Positions 11,901-17,913 of a stretch of DNA of 64,000 nucleotides are shown here, piece by piece; the first letter of the stretch is position 1, and every line of letters starts with the position of its first letter. The stretch is from Povalibacter uvarum (GTDB taxonomy: Bacteria > Pseudomonadota > Gammaproteobacteria > Steroidobacterales > Steroidobacteraceae). The stretch lies in contig NZ_JACHHZ010000002.1 in assembly GCF_014202975.1 (NCBI RefSeq), positions 1 to 64,000 of the forward strand, given 5' to 3'. The position numbers were made by a program, and so were the translations under genes. The notes below the pieces were generated by a model. It searched no databases. It saw nothing but the letters and a program-made list of their open reading frames with translations, and was not told where the DNA came from.

Positions 11901-13235
11901 CCGCCACAGGCCCGCATCAGCTTTCGTCAGAGCGAGCGTGCCGCCGTCGTTCTCGAGAAGACCATTGAAGATGTTTGCCGCGGTGTTCGTACCGCGCAGG
12001 ACCAGCGTTCTAGCTCCACTGGCGATGTCAGCTGTGCCGTTCCAAACGAGCGCGCCCGTGCCGCTCGAAGCAATGTGAGCCTGGGTGGCCGCGCCGAAAG
12101 AGAAATTCCGCTCCGTGCTCTCGCCCGTTCCTGCGTAAGTGAGGATCGAGCTGTTCGCGTTGAATACAAGGTTCGATGCATCGCTCGATGCGGCGCCGAG
12201 ACCGCCAGCAACACCGCCGTTGCCGATGGTATTCACGCGCACCACCGGCCCGTTGAGCGTCGTCACCCCCGCGTACGTATTGATGCCGCTCGCGAGAACG
12301 GTGCCAGCACCCGAGTAGGTCAGCGAGCCGTTGCTGATGGGTCCGCCCAGAATCACATCCGTGGCCGCGGATCCATTGTTGATCTGCAGTGTCCGCACAT
12401 CGCCGTTCAGGTCGATCGGATTGCGCCAGTCGAGCGTCGCCGTGGAACCGGCCGAAGAAAGGATGAGTGTCTGGCCGTTGCCGAGAAATCCCGGCGTACC
12501 GCTCCAGATGAGCGTGTCGCCCACGCCGCCAAGGTTGACGATGCGTGTCGCACCAAGGGCTCCGAAGCCCGCGCTGCCTGTCCACTGCACCTCGTTCACA
12601 CCCGTGCCCACGGCCCGGGTGAAATCGCCGGCATTCAACTCGACGATCGCACTGCCCGAGATCGCAAGATTGCTGTTCACGGACAGCGCATCGATGTTGC
12701 TCAGTCGCAGGGTCCCGGCGGTGATCGCCGTCAGACCGCTGTAGGTGTTGACGCCAGCGAGGATGAGCAGGCCCGTGCCGGTCTTGCGAAGTCCAGCGCT
12801 GCCATCGATGACCGCATTGATCGTCGCAGTCGTCGTGTTGACTGCGATCGTCGGGGTCACGCCCGCGAGAGTGAGAGCGCTTCCGGTGAGTGCGTAGTTG
12901 TTCGCACTGAAGGTGACGTTGTGAACGGTGATCGGCGTACCGATCGTCACGGTGCCGGCTGTGCCGCCGAACACGGCATCGCTCAGGGCGCCGTTGTTCC
13001 AGATGACGTGCGTCGTGCCGTTGAACCAGCGCGCGTCCGTCGTGTTCCAGACGTTGTTCGCGGGCGTCGCGCTATTGCCGGTGCCCGCGGTGGCGCCGTT
13101 GACGTCCCACGTCAGCGACTGCGCGTGCGCATAGGATCCGAGCGCAACTGCGCTCAGCGTCAGTGTCCATACCAGCGTGCGATGCGTCCGGGGCCCCCGC
13201 GTTGGGGTTGGGCAGTCCACCGACTCTGACAACAA
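2955..13235 (-). CDS. giant autotransporter adhesin with PATR and GDGDDTL repeats
   Basis: About 3,426 aa, type Va secreted. A basic N-region and hydrophobic segment (LVWTLTLSAVALG) end in AHA|QS, a signal peptide of about 38 residues. The passenger has two zones. Residues to about 1,450 are autotransporter-associated beta-strand repeats (TLTGANTYAG and GTLQIGNGG motifs). Residues about 1,450-3,000 are longer modules marked by GFQTLLKTG (six copies), FERLIK/FEALDK (five copies) and about 18 Asp-rich turns such as GDGDDTLTI. The last about 280 residues (from WGRVWYRSG) form the translocating beta-barrel and end in FRFEW, with the terminal aromatic expected for BAM insertion. The start is uncertain: TTG at 13235, with GTG at 13220 an alternative. 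Role inferred: adhesion or biofilm. No protease or esterase domain was seen. Confidence 0.88.
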   Translation of the reverse strand: MLSESVDCPTPTRGPRTHRTLVWTLTLSAVALGSYAHAQSLTWDVNGATAGTGNSATPANNVWNTTDARWFNGTTHVIWNNGALSDAVFGGTAGTVTIGTPITVHNVTFSANNYALTGSALTLAGVTPTIAVNTTTATINAVIDGSAGLRKTGTGLLILAGVNTYSGLTAITAGTLRLSNIDALSVNSNLAISGSAIVELNAGDFTRAVGTGVNEVQWTGSAGFGALGATRIVNLGGVGDTLIWSGTPGFLGNGQTLILSSAGSTATLDWRNPIDLNGDVRTLQINNGSAATDVILGGPISNGSLTYSGAGTVLASGINTYAGVTTLNGPVVRVNTIGNGGVAGGLGAASSDASNLVFNANSSILTYAGTGESTERNFSFGAATQAHIASSGTGALVWNGTADIASGARTLVLRGTNTAANIFNGLLENDGGTLALTKADAGLWRLTAANTYTGVTSVTGGTLEVTSLANGGLASGIGASTNAASNLILNNSGLRYVGADPASTDRNFTGTTAPRIESSGTGALTWAGTMTPTGAATLTLGGTNTGANVFAGALTDFNPASARTSVIKAGTGVWALSGLNLYSGDTRIDAGVLAINDANALYGGLGSGAASPGSLLVFNGGVLGLTSASGDFTRSIGTTQFLNGVRWQTGGGFAAFGGDRVVDIGGAGAALTWTAAGFVPNAQSLIFGHAASDSMVDFRNGIALGAASRTVTVNDGTAAIDAMLSGVLSGTGGGLTKAGTGTLALTNNNTYTGATTISAGVLQVGNGGATGTLGTGAVTNNAALAINRSDSLTLGQLISGTGSVRLNGSGTTVLTAANTYSGGTQVNSGTLQIGNGGTTGAIGTGAVTNNSTLAVNRSNAVTLANVIVGTGSLRQDGAGTTSLTGANTYAGDTLINAGTLQIGAAGTTGTLGTGAVINNATLAVNRTNTTIVSNAISGNGVVRQVGTGTTALAASNTYTGGTVVTAGTLQIGNGGTTGDAGTGNITNNATFAINRSDAYALNQVVSGTGTLRQAGTGTTILTATNAYGATAIAAGTLQVGSGGTSGTLGTGAVTNNGTLAIDRSDALSLGQLISGTGSVRQNGAGATTLTANNTYTGGTIVNAGTLRVGNGGTTGSAGTGTITNNAALSLNRSNAVTLANVIAGTGVVSHDGAGVTTASGTNSFTGALELNAGVFAVSNLQNGGITSNIGASSNAAGNLNFDGGTLRYTGAARSTDRNFIIEDGGAILEGSGTAALTWNGTASYDLADQARALTLTGTFSGNIFAGALVDNGTGALSLTKSGAGRWILAGNNAYSGTTTISAGTLQIGNGGTSGTLGTGAVTNNGTLSFMRSDALAVTSNINGTGTINQAGSGTTQLDGTVSANATTITAGTLRASGTLTTPTIALSNGTTLDVLGTAGAAAGATSTISATTGVNTVRIASGATLRATGDLNSGDDVLDVAGTLNTGAGTLTLGAGNDTFTLREGATIVGTVNGGTGTNTFNTDILTSATLGSATGFQTLLKTGAGALNVTGATTGFTSVNTSVGTLNVNAGASITGVVTSTVGSGATLNVAGTYSGTTGNDTFAVAGTVSGAGTIDLGSGIDTLTLSDGAGITGRISGGAHTSTGDLVTLNNAAALSLDAASITAFERLIKQNTGNATLTGAHTFTSGATLNAGTLSVGGSLTAPTLTMANDTTVRVSGSTQASPTTGIAITGSAGTNSVVIEAGGTLRATGGLGAGSDLLDVAGTLNLGAAVFDLGDGDDTLTVRDSANILGTVTGGTGVNTFNTDITTTADLGAVTGFQTLLKTGGGVLNINGLATSAFTAVDVQTGTLNVAATGNITGVVNASIGNGATLNVSGAYSGSGGADSWSIGGTVSGSGTIGLAAGDDVLTLNDGAVLSSSIDGGSQGTVDRVVLNNSAALTLSGSRLTGFEALDKINAGTATLAGVHAYGTTRVDAGTLSVAGSLDSSNIALSDGATLEVLGTVRAGGSATSIAGSAGANLITVAGGGLLRAGGDTGDGTDTLRLAGTLDTGAATLTLGDGDDTLILDDGGSIMGSVVGGSGTNTFNTNINTVADLSTVTGFQTLLKTGTGTLNINGPGTSVFTTLTGLEGTVNIAAAGVLSGVSDTTIDSLAVLNVDGSFFGSGGDDRFVVSGALTGSGMLDLGAGDDLLDVVGSIDLGSGTFDLGDGDDTLTTRDGTRIVGTVSGGSGTNTLNTTINGIADLDALTGFQSLIKTGTGTLNINGPGTSVFNTVTVSTGRVNVAVAATIDPSTTLIESAGTLHVDGSYLGTAGDDSMVIEGTVSGAGLVDLGAGDDVLTIREGAAITAAIDGGAQSAGDAVVLDSAASLSFDGATLSGFERLIKQGAGSAALTGAQSYDSLSLVSGVLAVGGQVGAANTILDGGILRITGTLEGLSGSTTTTITGSAGANAMSIANGAMLSATGDLADGADAVSIAGTLRTGAGVLSLGGGDDSVTLEDGSSIVGRIDGGAQAVADTLIVNLTGGAVDGSSLSGFEALDKRSTGTLTLSGAHNYVDIGVAAGELSIGGITETARATLSNATTLDVRGLLQGTSGSQAIVSGSAGANTIVVGSGATLRAGGSLGDGADLLDVAGTLETTLLDLGDGDDTLMIHDGTSIQGTVAGGGGNNAFNTNIAGTATLGAITGFQTLVKSGAGTLDILGIDPSSFSSVAVDAGALRIGAGGSIGGVQTTTVAADATLRIEGEFRGSATGDLFTVVGTALSTGLIDLGQGADVLDVVGTLDLGTGVFDLGDGDDTLTIHDDTRIVGTVAGGAGTNTFNTNIATSADLGAVTGFQTLSKTGAGTLNILGADVSSFTTVAVSAGTLSIASTGSAANTRTTSVDRGAILNVDGSFFGSDSPDSMTISGTVAGNGSISLGAGSDLLRLRDGAVLDAVIDGGDELALGDTIVLDNADAMVFDTTRVVDFETLMKLGSGTATLSGDAAFAMGVNVDSGTLLANRLTTQVLAIAPAAAFYGNEVIGNVSNAGVMGVNAASFGRLAIRGDYVGNNGRIDMRVALGDDSSQSDVVEIDGGSATGTTRIRVINEGGLGARTTGSGIQLIETVNGATTTDDAFTLDAPVMAGAYRYDLFHGDADDTDPQGWYLRSLAPVRDMASLSTTLVPMTYGYGLSLMSSLQERDGADLRESCDGTAASGCQWGRVWYRSGERNGGGTAMNGANFDYDYTGLQVGTDIHLSDSRDSDDRAGVFFNAGRVSADAQRDDFVSAGQVEARAYSLAAYWTHRDDRWYVDSALAGTYMTGFELQPSEDNGAVTNAWSLAASIEGGGRIAMGSRLSLQPQLQIVAQHIRQSDTQAVGAEIRFDESDIVAGRAGLTLEAEILPSTLNLWLRTNYWSELVGDASTTLVSGNSASTTFDTLFEGEWLDVSAGAALKLSERSSLHLSVTSSDGLGDTDSRSLQGNLGFRFEW
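9800..10990 (-). repeat. tandem coding repeats, about 205 bp x 6, inside the autotransporter
   Basis: Six consecutive units carry the landmark encoding GTLQ(I/V)GNGG at about 9912, 10111, 10316, 10525, 10732 and 10937, a period of about 199-207 bp (66-69 aa). A seventh, separated copy lies near 9313. Each unit encodes GTLQIGNGG, an NNATLAVNRS strand and a GTGSLRQ turn. The copies are diverged but recognisable at DNA level, so recombination-driven length change is plausible. Confidence 0.75.
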
Positions 13236-13537
13236 AATGAACCCGCTCTCGCGCTGCTATGGATTGACATAGTCTGGCCCGTACGGGAAACCCGCATGCG
13301 AAGAGCGGTCACGTTTTCGACGTGGAAATATCAACAGATCCGGTGATTTGCGCCCGCCAAATGCGGCAATGGGTCACATCTGTAGGGAGTTTGCGGCCCG
13401 TGTCACGGTTTAGGGGGAATGATGCAGTGCGGCTAGGGCCAAGGGGCCATGAGCCGCGAGCTGTGAGCGACGAGCCAGAAGCAGATGTGTGTTCCGGCTC
13501 TGGCTCGCAGCTCATCGCTCACCGCTCGTAGCCTTCT
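13236..13537. other. intergenic region with GAGC-rich imperfect inverted repeat
   Basis: This gap separates the DUF885 gene stop from the autotransporter start, both on the minus strand, so it must hold the autotransporter promoter; I could not pick a convincing -35/-10 pair. At 13450-13530 lie GAGCCGCGAGCTGTGAGCGA and, on the other strand, GTGAGCGATGAGCTGCGAGC: an imperfect inverted repeat of a GAGC-rich element (about 15 of 19 positions match). A related string, GACGAGCTGCGAGCTGC, occurs beside the rhomboid stop near 20.66 kb. Confidence 0.5.
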
Positions 13538-15289
13538 TTAGAACAGCTCCCCGCCCCGCCCCTTCAACATCTGCGTCCGCACGAGCGGCACCGGCGGCCC
13601 GCCGTACGACAGGAACTGGTCGTGAAACTGCTTGATCGACTTGCCAGGATTCTCCGCCTGCCAGTCGCTGCGCAGTTTGCGGATCATGAGTTTGCCCATC
13701 GTGTAGTTGAGATAGGCCGGATCGTAGGTACCGCGAGCAGCCTGCTGTCTTGCGTTGCCCGCATCCTTGTACGCCTTCTCGACGAACATCTTTTCGCAGT
13801 CGGCAACGGTCATGCCCTGCGTGTGCAAGCCGATGGCGCAGACGTAGCGGACGTTACGCAGCAACGCGTTGAGCAGTTGGCCGATGTGTCGCTCCGGATC
13901 GTCCTTGGCAAGTCCTTCTTCGATCATCATCTCTTCGGTGTAGTGCGCCCAGCCTTCTGCGAAGGCATAACCCACCATCAGCTGGCCGAATCGCCATGAA
14001 GAGCGGTTCGAGTGCAGGAACTGCAGGAAGTGACCCGGCCACACCTCGTGAACCGAAGTGAAGAGCAGGTTTGCGTTGCCCGGGATGTACGCTTCCTGCT
14101 CGGCTTTCGTCCATTTCGGATCTGCCGGAGCGATGTAGTACACCGACGGCATGTTCTTTTCGTACGGCCCCGGAATGTTGATGTACGCGGCGTTCTGGGC
14201 GTTGTACGCAGGCGCCTCCTCGACCTTAGCTTCCTCGGTGCCGGGAATCGAGACGATGTCGTGATCGACGAGGAATTGCCGCAGCATCGGCAGCTGCGTG
14301 CGCGCTCCCGCGACGGCGCCACCTTCGGGCTTGTTGGCTTCCTGCTTTTGCACGCACGCCTTGATCGACGCATTCGGCAGATATTGCTTGCACGCATCCG
14401 CGAGCGCCGCGAGATTGCGTTCGAGATCGGCACGGCCGATCGCCTCGAGTCGATCGACAGGTGTCGTGACCCCTTCCGTCATACGCAGCATCGCCGCGAA
14501 GCGCTCGGGACCGAGAACGAAATCCTCTGTCGCCTGCGCGCGTTGGGATTCGAGCCAGCTCGCCATGTCGGCCATGGCCTTCGCGGCCGGCTCGAGAACC
14601 TGCTTCAACTCCGCCTGAAGCGATTCATCCTTCACGTCGGCGAAAACGGTCGGGATGTCCTTGCGATAGAAGTCGGCGAAGCCATTGAACCCGGCGACGC
14701 CGTAACCGATGAAGGTTCGCGGCATCGGTGTTTTCAGGTTCGCGCGAATCTGCGCGAGCGCACCGGGAATCGCCTTCGCGTAAGCATTGAACGCGCGCAG
14801 TCGTTGATCGAGCGGCGCATAGGGCACGGTCACGTACGTCGAAGGATCGAGACCATGATCGAAGTAATACGTGACATTGGTAAACGGGGATCGCGCGTCG
14901 CGGGTCCAGAACAGCTCCTTGTCGATGTACGCGATGACGTAATCGCGCTGGAACCGCTGATCGTGCGACAGCGACTCGTCGCTGAATCCGTCGGCCTCGG
15001 TGCGTGCCTTCTCGAGCCAGGCGACCGTCTTCTGGATGCCTTCAGCGCTCCAGTCCGGCAGCTGGCCATCGAACTCGTGCCTGCCCGACACGACGGCAAA
15101 TGGCGGACTGCGCGTAAACGATTCTTCGATGAACTGATCGACGAAGCTCGGCCAGCTCGCCTGCTTCGATGCTTCCGCCGCCGGCGGTTGCGTTGCGGGC
15201 GCGGTCGGGCGATCGCAAGCGGACAGGCCGCCGAGCGCGAGCATGGAGAGACCGAACGGGAGCAGCGTTCGGCGGAATGCGTGAGTCAT
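13538..15289 (-). CDS. DUF885-family lipoprotein (putative metallopeptidase-like)
   Basis: A 583-aa exported protein. The N-terminus has a lipoprotein signal peptide with lipobox LSAC and lipidation Cys25, so it is membrane-anchored on the periplasmic or outer-membrane side. The body is a DUF885 domain. Its hallmark HEVWPGH (His414, Glu415, His420) resembles a zinc-peptidase HExxH-type site, and a downstream EGWAHYTEEM motif could supply a further ligand. Family length (550-620 aa) fits. The ATG at 15289 has GAGG eight bases upstream. Peptidase activity is inferred from motif layout only; the substrate is unknown. It precedes the autotransporter on the same strand but is separated from it by about 300 bp. 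Confidence 0.85.
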   Translation of the reverse strand: MTHAFRRTLLPFGLSMLALGGLSACDRPTAPATQPPAAEASKQASWPSFVDQFIEESFTRSPPFAVVSGRHEFDGQLPDWSAEGIQKTVAWLEKARTEADGFSDESLSHDQRFQRDYVIAYIDKELFWTRDARSPFTNVTYYFDHGLDPSTYVTVPYAPLDQRLRAFNAYAKAIPGALAQIRANLKTPMPRTFIGYGVAGFNGFADFYRKDIPTVFADVKDESLQAELKQVLEPAAKAMADMASWLESQRAQATEDFVLGPERFAAMLRMTEGVTTPVDRLEAIGRADLERNLAALADACKQYLPNASIKACVQKQEANKPEGGAVAGARTQLPMLRQFLVDHDIVSIPGTEEAKVEEAPAYNAQNAAYINIPGPYEKNMPSVYYIAPADPKWTKAEQEAYIPGNANLLFTSVHEVWPGHFLQFLHSNRSSWRFGQLMVGYAFAEGWAHYTEEMMIEEGLAKDDPERHIGQLLNALLRNVRYVCAIGLHTQGMTVADCEKMFVEKAYKDAGNARQQAARGTYDPAYLNYTMGKLMIRKLRSDWQAENPGKSIKQFHDQFLSYGGPPVPLVRTQMLKGRGGELF

Positions 15290-15381
15290 TGCGAAGCCTC
15301 TGATCCGATGACGAGAGGCGCATGATACTCACGACTCTGCAGCAGCAGAATCCTTGAATGCGGTGAGCCGAGATCGAAGAG

Positions 15382-15415
15382 CGATCGGCCACTCGCAGTA
15401 GCGAGTGGCCGATCG
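15382..15415 (-). terminator. perfect 15-bp hairpin after the first TBDR
   Basis: Arms CGATCGGCCACTCGC (15382-15396) and GCGAGTGGCCGATCG (15401-15415) pair perfectly around an AGTA loop, just past the stop of the 788-aa TBDR. There is no clear T-run, so it may act as an mRNA 3'-stabilising hairpin as much as a terminator. Confidence 0.65.
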
Positions 15416-15429
15416 TGTCGTACAGGCTT

Positions 15430-17796
15430 CTAGAAGCCCAGGTGGAAGGACAGACCGTACGTGCGCGGCATGTTGGTCAGGTAACCGACACGCGCGCTGC
15501 GGCCGCGTTCGCGATCGAGCGCCAGGTACGCCTGCTCATCCCAGAGGTTGTTGACGAAGGCCGCCAGCTCCCACTGATCCTTGCGGACGCCGAAACGCAG
15601 ATTGCCCAGGTCGTACGCGGGCAATTCGGCCCCGAACCGGATGAGCGAGGTGTTCGGCGCACCGTACGGAATCAGCCGCGCCGATCCTGGGAAGCCCGTC
15701 TGGCTGGTGATCACACCGAAGTTGTCGGTGTTGTCACCGAACTGCGAGAACGACGAGCCGACGTACTGCAGCGTCAGGTTGGCGAAGCCTTCCATGTCGC
15801 TGCTGAAGTCCACCGAGTAGCCGACGCTCGCAACCGCCTGCAGCTCCGGTGCAGTCGGCAACTGCTTGCCTTCCGCCAGGCCGCTGACGACGACAGTCTG
15901 CCCGCCGCTCGTCGAGGTCACGCTGGACTTGAGCTCCGCGTTCACCCATGTCGCTGCCAGACCGAAGTCCCAGTTGTCGTTCGGACGGGCGAACAGCTCC
16001 GCCTCGACACCGACGCTGCGGGCCTTCGGCACGTTGAACACGATGCGCGATGAGCACGTACCCGCATCCGTCGTCGCCTGCAGGTCTTCGATGTCGCTGT
16101 AGAACGCAGCCACGTTGAACGTCACGCGACGATCCGCGAACTGCATCTTCGCGCCCAGTTCGTAGTTCCAGACGGTCTCGTCCCCGAACGTCTGCTGGTT
16201 GCCGAAGATCAGCACGTCTTCCGGCGAGCACAGCGGCAGGTTGATCGGATCGTTGATGCCGCCGAGACGGAAGCCGCGCGAGACCTGAGCAGTGAGCTGC
16301 ACGTCGTCGCTCGGATTGAAGGCCAGGATGGCACGCGGCGAGAATCCGTCGGAGCTCGTCGAACCGGGCAGATCCACGGTCGGATCGGCGAATGCACCGC
16401 CGAAGTTCAGGATGCGGTCTTCGTCGAAGTCGTAGTAGCGCACACCGGCGGTCAACGCCCACATGTCGCTGAAGTGCCACGTCGCTTCACCGAACAGCGC
16501 GAACTGCTTGAACTGGTAATCGAGACCCGAGAAGAACGGCGAGTCGGTCACGGCGTTCAGCGTCGAGTTGTCGATGCCCGTCGCGTCATCCCAGCCCGGC
16601 GTCGGCAGATACTGCGAGTAGTCGCGGTCGACGTCCTGGTAGAACGCACCGATCAGCCACTCGATCGGACCATCCGACGACGACGTCAGCCGGAATTCCT
16701 GGCTGAACGCCTTGAGCTTGGTTGTGTCGACGAGCGCCGAATCGAGCCGGACGATGTCGGGGAATCCGATATCGAAGCTCACGCTTCCGGTCAGCGACGT
16801 CGCATCGCGAGTGACGATCACTTCGCGATCGGTGTACGAACTGACAGAGGTCAGCGCCACGCGGCCGAAGTCGAACTCCATCTTGAGGTCGGCCAGCATG
16901 AAGTCGTCCTCGAGCCCTTCCTCGAGCTGCACGTACTGCTGACGATCGCCGATCGTGACGGCCGGCTGCGTCGTCGTGTACGGATTCGCGAGGATGTTGA
17001 ACTCGTCGATGCGCGGGAAGCCATCAGTGTCGAGCTTCTGATACACGATGCGCGGCGTGATCGTGATGCTGTCGTTCGGCTGGATCGTGAGCGCGATGCG
17101 CCCGCCGGTCTTACTGCCGGTATCGACATCTTCGTCCACGACCTCGTTGTTGAGGCCCTTCACGTCCATGAAACCCTGCAGTTCGTTGTAGTAGCCAACG
17201 ATGCGCAGTGCCGCGATCTCGCCCATCGGCAGATTGATTGCGCCTTTGACGGCGCCGCCAAAGCTCGTGTCGGAGCCATCCGCCGCCGACAACTCCACCG
17301 AGCCACCGAACTCACCGAGCTTCGGCTGTGCAGTGATGTAACGCAGCGTGCCCGAAAGCGATCCGGCGCCGAACAGCGTGCCCTGCGGGCCGCGCAGCAC
17401 TTCGAATCGCTCGAGATCGAAGAAATCAAGATCCGGCGTGAACAGCGCGATCGAGATCGGCGATTCGTCCAGGTAGATGCCCACCTGCTCTTTCACGCCC
17501 GGCTGGTCGCGGATGACCTGTCCGGCGCTGATGCCGCGAATGGCGACCTGGCTCTGACCGGGGCCGAGATCCGCAATCGTGAGGCTCGCGAAGTTGCGCG
17601 CGAGATCGACGACGTTGGTGGCTCCGGAATCGCGAATCTGTTGTTCGCTCGCTGCCGCAACCGAGAACGGCACATCCTGCAACGCCGTTTCGCGCTTCTG
17701 CGCGGTGACGATGATCTCGTCGATGATGCTGCCTTCCTGGGCAAGAACGAGTGTCGGCGCCAGCAGCCCTGCAATCAGAATGCTCTTCTTGTGCAT
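15430..17796 (-). CDS. TonB-dependent outer-membrane receptor (788 aa)
   Basis: An iron-complex/vitamin/oligosaccharide-type TBDR. The signal peptide (ILIAGLLAPTLVLA|QE) is followed by the TonB-box-like DEIIVTAQKRETALQDVP. Then comes the plug (about 40-150, with VAIRGISAGQ and EVLRGPQGTLFGAGSLSG) and a 22-strand barrel ending in aromatic FHLGF. I chose the ATG at 17796 because AGGGGG lies six bases upstream; earlier starts would place that site inside the coding region. It lies downstream of another TBDR on the same strand, separated by a terminator hairpin, so it is probably transcribed separately. The ligand is unknown; the EIIVTAQKR-type N-terminus is common in large TBDR expansions of Proteobacteria. 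Confidence 0.92.
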   Translation of the reverse strand: MHKKSILIAGLLAPTLVLAQEGSIIDEIIVTAQKRETALQDVPFSVAAASEQQIRDSGATNVVDLARNFASLTIADLGPGQSQVAIRGISAGQVIRDQPGVKEQVGIYLDESPISIALFTPDLDFFDLERFEVLRGPQGTLFGAGSLSGTLRYITAQPKLGEFGGSVELSAADGSDTSFGGAVKGAINLPMGEIAALRIVGYYNELQGFMDVKGLNNEVVDEDVDTGSKTGGRIALTIQPNDSITITPRIVYQKLDTDGFPRIDEFNILANPYTTTQPAVTIGDRQQYVQLEEGLEDDFMLADLKMEFDFGRVALTSVSSYTDREVIVTRDATSLTGSVSFDIGFPDIVRLDSALVDTTKLKAFSQEFRLTSSSDGPIEWLIGAFYQDVDRDYSQYLPTPGWDDATGIDNSTLNAVTDSPFFSGLDYQFKQFALFGEATWHFSDMWALTAGVRYYDFDEDRILNFGGAFADPTVDLPGSTSSDGFSPRAILAFNPSDDVQLTAQVSRGFRLGGINDPINLPLCSPEDVLIFGNQQTFGDETVWNYELGAKMQFADRRVTFNVAAFYSDIEDLQATTDAGTCSSRIVFNVPKARSVGVEAELFARPNDNWDFGLAATWVNAELKSSVTSTSGGQTVVVSGLAEGKQLPTAPELQAVASVGYSVDFSSDMEGFANLTLQYVGSSFSQFGDNTDNFGVITSQTGFPGSARLIPYGAPNTSLIRFGAELPAYDLGNLRFGVRKDQWELAAFVNNLWDEQAYLALDRERGRSARVGYLTNMPRTYGLSFHLGF

Positions 17797-17864
17797 ATCC
17801 ATCCCCCTGCGCTTTTTGTGAGAGTCCAATCGATCTAAGGAAAATACCTCGCAATGAAAACGTA

Positions 17865-17895
17865 GACGGAGGATGGCATGCCGCCATCCTCCGTC
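17865..17895 (-). terminator. rho-independent-type terminator after the second TBDR
   Basis: Perfect 13-bp arms GACGGAGGATGGC (17865-17877) and GCCATCCTCCGTC (17883-17895) with a 5-nt loop lie just past the stop of the 874-aa TBDR. On the minus strand they are followed by TACGTTTTCATT, a T-rich tail. Confidence 0.75.
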
Positions 17896-17913
17896 AGGGA
17901 AGAACGACCTACC

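Noticed and set aside
10947-13229. Long open frame (760 codons) on the plus strand inside the autotransporter
   Set aside because: It is antisense to repeats of biased Gly/Thr/Ala codons in GC-rich DNA; the translation is Arg/Ala/Gly-rich with no recognisable domain, while the minus frame has a signal peptide and beta-barrel.
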